DNA of 64,000 nucleotides, from NCBI RefSeq assembly GCF_013294025.1, contig NZ_JABSNL010000007.1:160009-224008 (forward strand), read 5' to 3'. The notes under the pieces were generated by a model, which worked only from the letters and a program-made list of their open reading frames with translations, was not told the DNA's origin and did not search any database. Positions 18,230-27,492 of the stretch are shown here, one piece after another. Positions within the stretch are counted from its first letter, which is position 1. The number at the start of each line of letters is the position of its first letter. Position numbers and translations under genes: made by a program. The DNA comes from Flavobacterium aeripolare (GTDB taxonomy: Bacteria > Bacteroidota > Bacteroidia > Flavobacteriales > Flavobacteriaceae).

Positions 18230-19573
18230 TTATTTTTTTAATAATTCATTGGCTTTGCTAAAATAAAATTCCTTTTTCTTAGCATCCCCAAGACCGTTGT
18301 ATGCCTCACCCAATTGAATATAAAAATTAATTTCTAAGGGCTTGTTTTCGATCAAGAAATCTATTCCTGATTCTAGAACGTCTTTGGCTTTTTTAAATTG
18401 TGTTAATTGGTTATAACCTAAACCAGCATAATAATAAAATTGTGGTTGCGAAGGGAATAAGGAAAGTAAATCTTCGGCAGCAGCTACCACTTTTTTAAAC
18501 TGTTTGTCTTCGGTGTAGGCTTGAAGCAACAGCACATTAGTCTCTACACTTGCTAGCTCGCTTTTATCGTTTGCTTTTTCATACATAGCAATCGCCTTCC
18601 CCCATTCTTTTTTATTGTGATAGAATTTCCCTATTTCGAGTGCTACATTAATCTCTTTATCAGTATCAAAATAGTTGATGGCTTGATCTAAATCTGAACT
18701 ATACTGTGGGTTTTTATCAACATAAATTAAGAATTCGTTCATTATTCGATGCTTAATTTTACTATCAATTTGTGTACTTCCTAGAACGGTATGCATCGCC
18801 TTTACTACTTTAGGGCCGTCATTTTGATCTAAATAAATTTTGAACAAGCTCACTTGAGCCCATTCTGATTCTGGAATTTCTTTCTCTAATTTTTTAACAG
18901 TAGCGGTTATTTTCTCTACATTATTACTTTTAGAGTACAAATAAATGAGTGCGGTATAATTGGACTCTTCCTTGGGATATTTCGCGATAAGCGCCTCTAA
19001 ATTTTCAATCTCACTACCTTGGTATTTTGGTTGCGATAAGATTTGCTTTTTATACAAATCTCTCCTATCAGTTGACCCTACCGTTTCATTGAGTTCGTTG
19101 ATCAAAGCTAGTGCTTTATCAAACTGACGCGTATTCATATACAACGACGTTAAATCTTCTTTGAATTTAGGGTCGAATTTGATTAAAGTAGTAATGTTGA
19201 TAATGGCATTATCAAAGTTTTGTGTCGCATAATCAACATCGTACATGCCTACAAAAAACCACTTATTTGAAGGGTCAATTTTTGCTGCTTGTTCAAATGA
19301 AGAGTAGGCATTTTTATACTGCTTAAGCGCCAGATAATTTTTACCTAATTCAAAATAAATTGTAGCATTTTGAGGTTCTATTTTTAAACATTGCTCTAGC
19401 GAGACTACTGCTTTATCGTAGTTCTCGATACCTTTTTGCTTGAGCGATTCATAAAAATAATTCTGGAATTTAGTACTTTCACTTTCGGTATTTAGTGGTT
19501 GTGCTTGAGCCAGCAAAGCCGTAGCATTACCAATTATAAGGACAATCAAATAGCGAAGTGATTTCTTTTTCAT
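18230..19573 (-). CDS. Tetratricopeptide repeat protein, exported
   Basis: The 447-residue protein has an N-terminal signal sequence (about 1-24) and tetratricopeptide repeats over most of its length. The first clear ones are at about residues 40-110 (ENYDKAVVSLEQCLKIEP and similar) and the last near 400-440. TPR arrays mediate protein contacts; no enzyme domain is visible. It lies first in a three-gene run with the DUF4292 lipoprotein and EnvC-like genes. By context it may help an envelope assembly or cell-wall complex, but its specific partner cannot be deduced. Confidence 0.85.
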   Translation of the reverse strand: MKKKSLRYLIVLIIGNATALLAQAQPLNTESESTKFQNYFYESLKQKGIENYDKAVVSLEQCLKIEPQNATIYFELGKNYLALKQYKNAYSSFEQAAKIDPSNKWFFVGMYDVDYATQNFDNAIINITTLIKFDPKFKEDLTSLYMNTRQFDKALALINELNETVGSTDRRDLYKKQILSQPKYQGSEIENLEALIAKYPKEESNYTALIYLYSKSNNVEKITATVKKLEKEIPESEWAQVSLFKIYLDQNDGPKVVKAMHTVLGSTQIDSKIKHRIMNEFLIYVDKNPQYSSDLDQAINYFDTDKEINVALEIGKFYHNKKEWGKAIAMYEKANDKSELASVETNVLLLQAYTEDKQFKKVVAAAEDLLSLFPSQPQFYYYAGLGYNQLTQFKKAKDVLESGIDFLIENKPLEINFYIQLGEAYNGLGDAKKKEFYFSKANELLKK

Positions 19574-19583
19574 AATTACTTTT

Positions 19584-19620
19584 AAAAAATAGCTGCAAAC
19601 ATGATGGGTTTGCAGCTATT
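19584..19620 (-). terminator. Intrinsic terminator after the nucleotidyltransferase gene
   Basis: On the minus strand AATAGCTGCAAAC pairs with GTTTGCAGCTATT (13 bp) over a 7-base loop, followed by a T-run. It lies between the nucleotidyltransferase stop and the TPR start, separating the two transcripts. Confidence 0.8.
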
Positions 19621-19638
19621 GTTACCTTTATAAAATCA

Positions 19639-20655
19639 TTATTCTAACACAGAATAATCTCCAATGCTTACACTTGTAAATTCACCATCATAGCTTACGT
19701 GATTTCCTATCATGGCGTTGTCTAGCTTGGCATTACTAATATGTGAATGCGTTTGCACTAAACTGTTTTTTATCGTACTATTAGTTACGTGGCACCCTTT
19801 ACCTAAAGATACATTAGGTCCCACAGTAGCGTTTGTCAAGACAACATCTTCGCCTATGTAACAAGGAGGAATAATCGTGGCGTTATCTAAACGCACATTT
19901 GAAGCTACTAGATTAACCTTATCGCTGTCTAAAAATCCTAACATACGAGAATTGGTTTCTACAGTAACATTTTTATTCCCGCAGTCCATCCATTCATCTA
20001 CACTTCCTGTTTTAAAAACTTTACCGTTACTCATCATGGCTTTGATACCATCATTAATCTGGTACTCACCCCCATTTTGAATGTTATTATCCAATACGTT
20101 TTGTAGTTCTTTTTTTAAGTCACCTACTTCTTTAAAATAGTAAATCCCAATAACTGCTAAGTCACTTACAAATTCAGCTGGTTTTTCTACAAGCTCGGTA
20201 ATCTCATTTTTTTCGTTCATTTTCACCACACCGTAAGCTTCTGGCTCATCAACTTGCTTTACCCAAATAACGGCATCAGCGGCTGGATCAAGATCAAAAT
20301 CGGCTCTGATAAGTGTATCTGCATAAGCGATAACTGCTGGTCCCGAAAGTGATTCCTTAGCACACATAATGGCATGTCCTGTTCCTAATGGCATGTCTTG
20401 ACGATAGATTGACGCTTTTGCACCTAATCCTTCAGCAAGATTTTCCAAGCTTTTTACCACATCTTCACCAAAGAAAGCTTCATCACCAAGGATAAATGCG
20501 ATTTCTTCAACTGGTTCTTTTAAGATTTTTGCAATATCTTGAACTAAACGGTGTACTATAGGTTGACCTGCAACCGGAATTAAAGGTTTAGGAACTGTTA
20601 ATGTATGTGGACGTAAACGTGAACCACGTCCAGCCATAGGAACTATTATTTTCAT
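19639..20655 (-). CDS. Sugar-phosphate nucleotidyltransferase
   Basis: The 338-residue enzyme joins a sugar 1-phosphate to a nucleotide. The N-terminal nucleotide-binding motif is MKIIVPMAGRGSRLRPHT, followed by KPLIPVAGQPI. A C-terminal left-handed beta-helix of hexapeptide repeats runs from about residue 235 to the end. This build is shared by glucose-1-phosphate thymidylyl-, uridylyl- and mannose-1-phosphate guanylyl-transferases, so the exact nucleotide is uncertain. The reading frame is open upstream to 20700, but those 15 codons come from a repeat element. The ATG at 20655 places the family motif at the N-terminus, so I chose it. It presumably supplies activated sugar for surface polysaccharide. 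Confidence 0.88.
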   Translation of the reverse strand: MKIIVPMAGRGSRLRPHTLTVPKPLIPVAGQPIVHRLVQDIAKILKEPVEEIAFILGDEAFFGEDVVKSLENLAEGLGAKASIYRQDMPLGTGHAIMCAKESLSGPAVIAYADTLIRADFDLDPAADAVIWVKQVDEPEAYGVVKMNEKNEITELVEKPAEFVSDLAVIGIYYFKEVGDLKKELQNVLDNNIQNGGEYQINDGIKAMMSNGKVFKTGSVDEWMDCGNKNVTVETNSRMLGFLDSDKVNLVASNVRLDNATIIPPCYIGEDVVLTNATVGPNVSLGKGCHVTNSTIKNSLVQTHSHISNAKLDNAMIGNHVSYDGEFTSVSIGDYSVLE

Positions 20656-20660
20656 ATTTA

Positions 20661-20762
20661 TCCCCCTTGCCCCCAAAGGGGAACTCCTATTAGGGGTCAA
20701 TAGGCTTTATGTTAATATTTATTTTATATACGCTTTACTTCCCCCTTCGGGGGTTAGGGGGA
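20661..20762. repeat. Inverted pair of short G/C-rich palindromes
   Basis: A left copy at 20661-20683 (CCCCCTTGCCCCCAAAGGGG) and a right copy at 20739-20761 (CCCCCTTCGGGGGTTAGGGG) are inverted versions of one another, each able to fold on itself. About 55 AT-rich bases separate them. The right copy ends two bases before the dut stop codon. Such pairs resemble REP doublets (REPIN) and could form a long hairpin in the dut transcript. Confidence 0.7.
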
Positions 20763-21197
20763 TTACTTCACCCCTGTACTACCAAAACCACCTTCACCTC
20801 TTGAAGTTTCAGATAATTCTTGAACTTCAATCCACTCTGCGCGGTCGTGTTTTGCAATGATTAATTGTGCGATTCGCTCGCCATTATTGATTACAAAATC
20901 TTGATTGGATAAATTTACTAAAATCACCCCAATTTCTCCGCGGTAATCTGCATCAATCGTGCCAGGACTATTAAGTACTGTAATTCCGTTTTTAAAGGCT
21001 AATCCGCTGCGTGGTCTTACTTGTGCTTCATATCCTATAGGCAATTCGATAAAAAGACCTGTTTTAACTGCTGTTCGCTCTAATGGCTTCAAAGTAATTG
21101 TCTCAGTTAAATTAGCTCTTAAATCCATTCCTGCAGACGCTATCGTTTCATAGCTAGGCAAAGCATGTTGCGATTTATTGATGATGTTTATTTTCAT
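20763..21197 (-). CDS. dut: dUTP diphosphatase
   Basis: The 144-residue enzyme hydrolyses dUTP to dUMP and diphosphate, keeping uracil out of DNA and supplying dTMP synthesis. The five family motifs are visible: AGMDLRA (near residue 22), [10 protein letters not shown] (62-71), [10 protein letters not shown] (80-89), ERIAQLII (107-114) and the C-terminal glycine-rich [10 protein letters not shown]. The length is normal for a trimeric dUTPase. The gene lies downstream of the flippase in the same direction with a 174-base gap. A REP-like palindrome pair directly follows its stop codon. Confidence 0.96.
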   Translation of the reverse strand: MKINIINKSQHALPSYETIASAGMDLRANLTETITLKPLERTAVKTGLFIELPIGYEAQVRPRSGLAFKNGITVLNSPGTIDADYRGEIGVILVNLSNQDFVINNGERIAQLIIAKHDRAEWIEVQELSETSRGEGGFGSTGVK

Positions 21198-21371
21198 TTT
21201 TATAATTTGTGTCTGTATACTTTTCGAATTACAAACGTAGATTAATGTGTTTTATTTCTAATTTTAAATAGCAGCTTTCTCCAATAATAAGGTCGAACTG
21301 GCTACAATAATACAATTTTTACTCAGGTACGCTATTTATGACGGCTAACCAACAGCAATAACTAACCGATA

Positions 21372-22838
21372 CTATTTTGGACTTTTATTTATAATTCTAA
21401 GCAAAGTTACTTTCTCATTGTGATAGATAAAATATAGGAATGCGACTAACAAACCAACACCTATAAAATAGTTTTCGCGAAAGCCATAAAACGAAATTGC
21501 TGAGAAAACTATTGATATAGAAAGATATCCTCCAATCTTTTTTAAGTCATAAGGAATAGGATAGTATTTATTACCCAAATAATAAGAGATCAGCATCATA
21601 CTTGCATACGCAGCTAAAGTTGCAATCGCCGACCCGTAATAGCTCATAGTAGGAATTAATAGGTAGTTTAGCACCAGTGTGATTATCGCTCCTACAATTG
21701 AAATATAAGCACCCACATGGGTTTTATCAATCAATTTATACCATACAGACAAATTAGTGTAAATACCTAAAAAGAAGTTAGCCAATATAATCAGTGGTAC
21801 TACTTTCATAGCGACCCAGTATGAACTATCTCTAATCAATAGCATCTTAAATAAATCAGCAAAGACAATTACAGATAATAAGATGAACGAACCAAAAATC
21901 ACAAAATACTTGGTCACCATCGCATAGGTTTGCGGTGCATTTTTATCTGAAGAATGACTGAAGAAAAATGGTTCTATTCCTAAGGTATATGCCGTTCTGT
22001 AAAGCACCATAAATAACCCTATCTTATAACATGCTGAATAGACACCCACCTCTGTGTCAGCTATATTTGCAGGTAATAAATTACCTAGTAGGATTTTATC
22101 AAATTGCTCATTAATGGCAAAAGCAATCCCAGCAACAAGAATAGGAAGGCCGTATTTCATCATTTGTTTCCAAAGTCCGAAATCAAACTTCCATTTTAAA
22201 GCAAGGTAATTAGGAGCTAATACAATAAAAGTAAGCAGACTCGAAATGATGTTTGCTAAGAAAATATATCCTATTTCAAAATTTTCAACATACAACGAAC
22301 TTAATAATCCGTTAGGACTTGCCGCCACCCATCTAGGTAGATAAATTAAAAACGAGATTGTAAGCAATAAATTTACCACCACATTAGCTATTTTTATGAC
22401 AGCATAAAACATAGGTCTTTGTGTCGCTCTTAATTTAGAAAATGGTATGATTACTAAAGCGTCTAAGGCAAGAATCCAGATGGTGTACCCGATGTATTGT
22501 GCATCAATATTTGACCACTGCGACAAGGTACTGCGATACAATAAAGCTAAAAATAGAAAGACAATGGTAGACCAGAAAATCGTTATCATCGAGGTTTCTA
22601 CCACTTTATCTTTATCCTCTTCCTTATTATAGAACCTAAAAAAAGAGGTTTCCATACCATAAGCCAGAATAACATTGATGAATATCATGTAAGCAAAAAT
22701 CATCGATACTTTACCATACTCTGCTTTAGGAAGTAGATCAGTATATACTGGAACCAGTATAAAAGAAAACATTCTAGGCAGTACTGTTGCAAGGCCGTAA
22801 ATTGCTGTCTGTTTGAATAAATTTTTATATAATGCCAA
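21372..22838 (-). CDS. Polysaccharide flippase-like membrane protein (Wzx/MATE superfamily)
   Basis: The 488-residue protein has about 12-14 hydrophobic segments and begins LFKQTAIYGLATVLPRMFSFILVPVYTD, a pattern typical of Wzx-type oligosaccharide flippases. These move undecaprenyl-linked glycans from the inner to the outer leaflet of the inner membrane. The neighbouring sugar nucleotidyltransferase supports a role in surface polysaccharide, although no glycosyltransferase cluster is present here. The glycan cannot be named. Confidence 0.85.
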   Translation of the reverse strand: MALYKNLFKQTAIYGLATVLPRMFSFILVPVYTDLLPKAEYGKVSMIFAYMIFINVILAYGMETSFFRFYNKEEDKDKVVETSMITIFWSTIVFLFLALLYRSTLSQWSNIDAQYIGYTIWILALDALVIIPFSKLRATQRPMFYAVIKIANVVVNLLLTISFLIYLPRWVAASPNGLLSSLYVENFEIGYIFLANIISSLLTFIVLAPNYLALKWKFDFGLWKQMMKYGLPILVAGIAFAINEQFDKILLGNLLPANIADTEVGVYSACYKIGLFMVLYRTAYTLGIEPFFFSHSSDKNAPQTYAMVTKYFVIFGSFILLSVIVFADLFKMLLIRDSSYWVAMKVVPLIILANFFLGIYTNLSVWYKLIDKTHVGAYISIVGAIITLVLNYLLIPTMSYYGSAIATLAAYASMMLISYYLGNKYYPIPYDLKKIGGYLSISIVFSAISFYGFRENYFIGVGLLVAFLYFIYHNEKVTLLRIINKSPK

Positions 22839-22998
22839 TGTGGTTGGGTCTTATTAATTCGAAAAAGCAAAAATAACTATTTCTATGATTAATTTGTTGC
22901 TACTAGCGTAATGATTGCATTCTTACAACTAAGTCAAAAAGGAGAACGGTAAACAGGACTGGTTACTTGAATAAAATTACAAAATGATATTAGAGCAA

Positions 22999-23439
22999 TT
23001 AGCTTAAACCATTTTCATCTATCATCTTCAAGAAATGAAACCCTTTAGGAATATATCCTTGATTAAAGTAAAACCGCTGCGCTGTAAAGTTATTAGTATA
23101 TGCATCAAGTACAATCATCGTGCAACCTTCCTCACGTGCTCTAGCATCGATAAAATCGGTCATCATTTTACCTAGACCTTTAGCCCTATGAGCGGGATCA
23201 ACAATAAAATTATCGATTTCGATATACTTACCAGACCACAACTTGTAGCCAGTCCAGAAACCAGTAAGTGCCACACAAATATCATTATCATAAATGGCTA
23301 GTTGCTTGTAGTTATGCGGAATCATTTCTTTAAGATAAGACTCGTATTTTTCAATAGTAAATTCAACGTACAAATGCTTAATTATATCGAGTTCAGCAAG
23401 CATTTCGTTTAGGTTCGAAAGTATTTTAAGAGTTGGCAA
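22999..23439 (-). CDS. GNAT-family N-acetyltransferase
   Basis: The protein carries a GNAT fold: the acetyl-CoA binding segment DPAHRAKGLGKMMTDFI (R-x-x-G-x-G/A type) and the C-terminal NNFTAQRFYFNQGYIPKGFHF block. These enzymes acetylate amines; the substrate is unknown. The start is uncertain. The frame is open to an ATG at 23499, but that ATG lies inside the terminator hairpin of the ATP synthase operon and would add an unlikely hydrophobic tail. I place the start at the TTG (23439) that begins LPTLKIL. The ATG at 23403 is the conservative alternative. It is a single gene directly downstream of the atp operon. Confidence 0.75.
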   Translation of the reverse strand: MPTLKILSNLNEMLAELDIIKHLYVEFTIEKYESYLKEMIPHNYKQLAIYDNDICVALTGFWTGYKLWSGKYIEIDNFIVDPAHRAKGLGKMMTDFIDARAREEGCTMIVLDAYTNNFTAQRFYFNQGYIPKGFHFLKMIDENGLS

Positions 23440-23481
23440 GTTAAAAAGGGGTATTAAATTATTTGTAGTATAAAAATAGAC

Positions 23482-23514
23482 AAAAAAAAAGAGTCTCAAT
23501 AAATGAGACTCTTT
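23482..23514 (-). terminator. Intrinsic terminator of the atp operon
   Basis: On the minus strand AAGAGTCTCA pairs with TGAGACTCTT (10 bp) over a 5-base loop, followed by about nine T. It lies 75 bases past the atpG stop codon. Confidence 0.88.
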
Positions 23515-23587
23515 AATTCTTATAAATTTATTCTAGTACAATTATTACAATGCATTATAAATTTTAGGATTGAAACTAATACGTTTC

Positions 23588-24448
23588 TTATCCTTTTAAA
23601 GCTTCAGCACCACCTACGATCTCTAAGATCTCATTTGTAATGGCAGCTTGACGCGCTTTGTTGTAAGTTAATTTCAATTGATTTCTCAACTCAGTTGCAT
23701 TATCAGTTGCTTTGTGCATAGCAGTCATACGTGCTCCATGCTCAGAAGCAAATGAATCACGAATACCTTTATACAATTGCATCTTCAATGACTTAGGGAT
23801 TAGTGTAAGAACGATTTCCTCTTTTGAAGGTTCGAAAAGATAATCTCCAGTAGAAGCAACAACATCAGATTGAATTGGCGCTAACGGTAAAAATTGTTCT
23901 GTTTGAACGATTTGTGTCGCAGCATTTTTAAACTGATTGTATATTAATTCTATTTTGTCATATTCACCAGCAACAAATTTCTCAGTTAAGGTATCAGCAA
24001 TTGCTGCAACATTATCAAAAGTTAAGTCATCATAAACTGCACTTTCATTTGCAATAACAGTGTTTCCTTTACTAAGTACATCATTACCTTTTTTTCCTAT
24101 TGCAAAAATGTCTACTTGTTTTCCAGCATAGAATTCCATGCGGCTTTTAGCACCTTTAATTGCATTAGTATTAAAAGCTCCAGCTAATCCTCTATTAGAA
24201 GTAACCACTACTAGCAACACTTTATTAATCTCGCGTTGTGTAGTAAAGTCACCCCCTACTTCACCTTCAAGTGTAGCAGAAAGATTCTGTAGCAATTCCG
24301 TTAACTTTTCGGCATAAGGGCGCATTGCAGTAATCGCATCTTGTGCTTTTTTCAGCTTTGCAGCAGAAACCATTTTCATCGCAGATGTGATTTGCATCGT
24401 AGATGAAACGGAAGTAATTCTATTACGGATTTCCTTTAAATTTGCCAT
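23588..24448 (-). CDS. atpG: ATP synthase F1 subunit gamma
   Basis: The 286-residue gamma subunit is the central rotor shaft of F1, linking the c-ring to the catalytic alpha/beta hexamer. The N-terminal helix MANLKEIRNRITSVSSTMQITSAMKMVSAAKL and the C-terminal helix ending ARQAAITNEILEIVGGAEAL are the two halves of the coiled coil and are highly characteristic. It is the last gene of the atpBEFHAG run. A 74-base spacer with a hairpin separates it from atpA, and a strong terminator follows. Confidence 0.97.
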   Translation of the reverse strand: MANLKEIRNRITSVSSTMQITSAMKMVSAAKLKKAQDAITAMRPYAEKLTELLQNLSATLEGEVGGDFTTQREINKVLLVVVTSNRGLAGAFNTNAIKGAKSRMEFYAGKQVDIFAIGKKGNDVLSKGNTVIANESAVYDDLTFDNVAAIADTLTEKFVAGEYDKIELIYNQFKNAATQIVQTEQFLPLAPIQSDVVASTGDYLFEPSKEEIVLTLIPKSLKMQLYKGIRDSFASEHGARMTAMHKATDNATELRNQLKLTYNKARQAAITNEILEIVGGAEALKG

Positions 24449-24472
24449 TTTAATTTTTGGTAATTAGTAAAT

Positions 24473-24511
24473 AGTGATTAGTAATTAGCTCTTCACTAGT
24501 TACTAATCACT
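24473..24511. repeat. Inverted repeat between atpA and atpG
   Basis: AGTGATTAGTAA (24473-24484) is perfectly inverted as TTACTAATCACT (24500-24511) around 15 bases. No T-run follows, so it is not a plain terminator. It could stabilise or mark a processing point in the atp mRNA. Confidence 0.6.
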
Positions 24512-24522
24512 AATCACTTATA

Positions 24523-26100
24523 TTAGTTATATTTTGCTGAAACTTCTTTAGCTACAGTTTGAATCACATCTGTAATTTCATCTGTTAACTTACCTGCTTT
24601 TAAAGCATCTAATGTTGGTCTATGTTTAGCGTTTAAGAATTCTAAGAAATCTTTCTCAAATTCTTTTACTTTATTCACGGGAACAGTTTTCAATAAGTTT
24701 TTAGAACCAGCGTAGATAATTGCAACTTGGTCTTCAACAGTATAAGGATCATTTAAACCTTGTTTCAAGATCTCAACGTTTCTTCTACCTTTTTCAATTA
24801 CATTTAAAGTAACTGCATCTAAGTCAGAACCAAATTTAGCAAACGCTTCCAATTCACGGAATTGTGCTTGATCTAGTTTCAAAGTACCTGCTACTTTTTT
24901 CATTGATTTAATTTGAGCATTACCTCCAACACGAGATACCGAGATACCTACGTTAATTGCTGGACGAACCCCAGAGTTAAACAAATCTCCATCAAGGAAA
25001 ATTTGACCATCTGTAATCGAAATTACGTTTGTTGGGATATATGCAGAAACGTCACCAGCTTGTGTTTCGATAATAGGTAAAGCAGTCAATGAACCACCAC
25101 CTTTAACGATACCTTTTAATGAATCTGGTAAATCGTTCATGTTTTTTGCAATTCCATCATCAGCAATTACTTTACAAGCACGCTCTAATAAACGACTATG
25201 TAAGTAAAATACATCTCCAGGATATGCCTCACGTCCCGGTGGTCTTCTTAATAAAAGAGAAACCTCACGGTAAGCAACAGCTTGTTTAGATAAGTCATCA
25301 TAAACAATTAAAGCTGGACGACCTGAATCTCTAAAGTACTCACCAATTGCAGCACCTGCAAAAGGAGCGTATACTTGCATAGGAGCTGGATCAGAAGCAT
25401 TTGCAGCAACGATAATGGTATATGCCATTGCTCCTTTTTCTTCTAACATTTTAGCGATTCCTGCTACAGTTGATGCTTTTTGCCCAATTGCAACATATAT
25501 ACAAAATACAGGTTTTCCTGCATCGTAAAATTCTTTTTGATTTAAGATAGTATCGATACAAACAGTTGATTTACCTGTTTGACGGTCACCAATAACTAGC
25601 TCACGTTGTCCTCTACCTACTGGGATCATAGCATCAACTGCTTTTACACCTGTTTGTAATGGCTCAGTAACTGGCTGACGGAAGATAACTCCAGGAGCTT
25701 TTCTTTCTAATGGCATCTCGTATAATTCTCCACCAATTGGTCCTTTTCCATCGATAGGAAAACCAAGTGTGTTTACTACACGTCCTACCATTTGTTCTCC
25801 TACTTTAAGAGAAGCGATACGTTGTGTTCTTTTTGCAGTAGATCCTTCTTTGATTCCTGTTGATGGTCCTAAAAGTACCACACCAACATTGTCTTCTTCA
25901 AGATTTAGTACAATAGCCTCAAGACCATTGTCAAATTCTACTAATTCTCCATATTGCACATTCGAAAGCCCGTAAATACGAGCAATACCATCTCCAACTT
26001 GAAGTACCGTTCCTACTTCCTCTAGTGTAGCACCAGATTCAAAACCTTCTACTTGCTTTCTTAATATTGCTGAAATTTCAGCAGGTTTGATTTCCGCCAT
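24523..26100 (-). CDS. atpA: ATP synthase F1 subunit alpha
   Basis: The 525-residue regulatory subunit of F1 forms the hexamer with beta. It has the nucleotide-binding P-loop GDRQTGKST (near residue 170), the region around [30 protein letters not shown] and a C-terminal helical domain, all at normal length. It binds nucleotide but does not catalyse. It lies between atpH and atpG in the usual order. The catalytic beta subunit gene is not in this operon, as is common in Bacteroidota. Confidence 0.98.
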   Translation of the reverse strand: MAEIKPAEISAILRKQVEGFESGATLEEVGTVLQVGDGIARIYGLSNVQYGELVEFDNGLEAIVLNLEEDNVGVVLLGPSTGIKEGSTAKRTQRIASLKVGEQMVGRVVNTLGFPIDGKGPIGGELYEMPLERKAPGVIFRQPVTEPLQTGVKAVDAMIPVGRGQRELVIGDRQTGKSTVCIDTILNQKEFYDAGKPVFCIYVAIGQKASTVAGIAKMLEEKGAMAYTIIVAANASDPAPMQVYAPFAGAAIGEYFRDSGRPALIVYDDLSKQAVAYREVSLLLRRPPGREAYPGDVFYLHSRLLERACKVIADDGIAKNMNDLPDSLKGIVKGGGSLTALPIIETQAGDVSAYIPTNVISITDGQIFLDGDLFNSGVRPAINVGISVSRVGGNAQIKSMKKVAGTLKLDQAQFRELEAFAKFGSDLDAVTLNVIEKGRRNVEILKQGLNDPYTVEDQVAIIYAGSKNLLKTVPVNKVKEFEKDFLEFLNAKHRPTLDALKAGKLTDEITDVIQTVAKEVSAKYN

Positions 26101-26139
26101 CTTAATTTATAATTTAGACACTTAAATGTGTAATAAAAA

Positions 26140-26673
26140 TTAGTTACTTAATTCTCTTTTTAATACTTGTAATCTGTTAGCAACAGAAGCATTGTATTGC
26201 TTGTCACCTATTGTTATAATAAATCCTCCAATAATTGCTGGATCTACGATATTTTCAATTGTAATCTTCTTATCTGATAAGGTTGCAATCTTAGCTAAAA
26301 CTTTTGCCTCTAAAGCTGCATCCATAAGAATAGCTGTAGTAACCTTAGCTACTTCAACACCATTCATAATATCAAATAAAACATTGTACTCTAATGCTAT
26401 TGCTTCTAAAATTTCAAATCTTTTGTTTTCAAACAACAATTGAAATAAACTTTTAGTCACACCATTAGCACTTGCAAAAACTTCTAATAAAGCGTTTTGT
26501 TTCTGTTCTACTTTTAAGGTAGGATTTTCAATAAAACTACTTAATTCTGCATTTCCTTTGATAGTAGAAGCGATCATTTTCATATCCTCACTAACTGCTT
26601 CAGCCACACTTTTTGATTGTGCTATCTCTAAAATTGCTTTTGCATAACGAATTGCTGCTCTAGTTCCTGACAT
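26140..26673 (-). CDS. atpH: ATP synthase F1 subunit delta
   Basis: The 177-residue delta subunit sits on top of F1 and ties it to the b-subunit peripheral stalk. The N-terminal helical domain begins RAAIRYAKAILEIAQ, and the C-terminal conserved stretch is VDPAIIGGFIITIGDKQYNASVANRLQVLKREL, a hallmark of AtpH/OSCP. Its start is 4 bases after the atpF stop codon, so translation is probably coupled. Confidence 0.96.
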   Translation of the reverse strand: MSGTRAAIRYAKAILEIAQSKSVAEAVSEDMKMIASTIKGNAELSSFIENPTLKVEQKQNALLEVFASANGVTKSLFQLLFENKRFEILEAIALEYNVLFDIMNGVEVAKVTTAILMDAALEAKVLAKIATLSDKKITIENIVDPAIIGGFIITIGDKQYNASVANRLQVLKRELSN

Positions 26674-26677
26674 AATT

Positions 26678-27169
26678 TTAGTTTAATTTTACGTCACCTA
26701 ACATGTTCTCAACTAATTTAGTTTGAGCTTCTTTGTTAGATAATTCGTTTTTCAATAATTTTTCAGCGATATCTAATGATAACGTAGAAACATGAGATTT
26801 TAATTCAGCCATAGCTGCATTTTTCTCTGATGCGATAGCTGCTTTAGCTTGTTCGATCATACGTTCTCCTTGAAGTTGTGCTTCAGCTTTAGAATCAGCA
26901 ATCATTTTATCTCTCATCTCACGTGCTTCTTTTAATAAAGCGTCACGCTCAATTCTAGCTTCTTGCAAGATACGTTCGTTACTAGCTGTTAAATTTTGCA
27001 TTTCAAGACGAGCTGACTCAGCAGATGCTAATGCACTGTTGATAGACTCCTCACGGCTTTTTACAGCTCCTAAGATTGGTTTCCAAGCAAATTTTCTTAA
27101 AAGAATAAAGAAAACAACAAAGATAATTGTTGTCCAAAATATTAAACTCTCTGGTGAAGTTAATTGCAT
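26678..27169 (-). CDS. atpF: ATP synthase F0 subunit b
   Basis: The 163-residue protein has one N-terminal membrane helix (about residues 8-28) followed by a long charged helix (30-150) that dimerises as the peripheral stalk. The segment FAWKPILGAVKSREESINSAL just after the membrane helix is typical. The gene is separated from atpE by a hairpin with a T-run, which may lower its expression compared with the c subunit. Confidence 0.95.
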   Translation of the reverse strand: MQLTSPESLIFWTTIIFVVFFILLRKFAWKPILGAVKSREESINSALASAESARLEMQNLTASNERILQEARIERDALLKEAREMRDKMIADSKAEAQLQGERMIEQAKAAIASEKNAAMAELKSHVSTLSLDIAEKLLKNELSNKEAQTKLVENMLGDVKLN

Positions 27170-27205
27170 AAACTTATGTTTTAAAAATTGTTTTTGTTTT
27201 TTGTA

Positions 27206-27237
27206 AAAAAACTTCCTGTAGCCAACCGCTACAGGAA
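27206..27237 (-). terminator. Partial terminator between atpE and atpF
   Basis: On the minus strand TTCCTGTAGC pairs with GCTACAGGAA (10 perfect pairs) around a 5-base loop, followed by GTTTTTTTAC. It begins 14 bases after the atpE stop. Since the downstream atp genes must be expressed, it should act as a leaky terminator or as a 3' end that protects the atpE mRNA. Confidence 0.75.
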
Positions 27238-27251
27238 ATTTTAAATTTTAA

Positions 27252-27470
<219 letters not shown>

Positions 27471-27492
27471 TTAATAATTATTAAAACACATT

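Noticed and set aside
23440..23499. Longer start for the GNAT gene at 23499
   Set aside because: The ATG is part of the atp operon terminator stem, and the added residues are encoded by its T-run.
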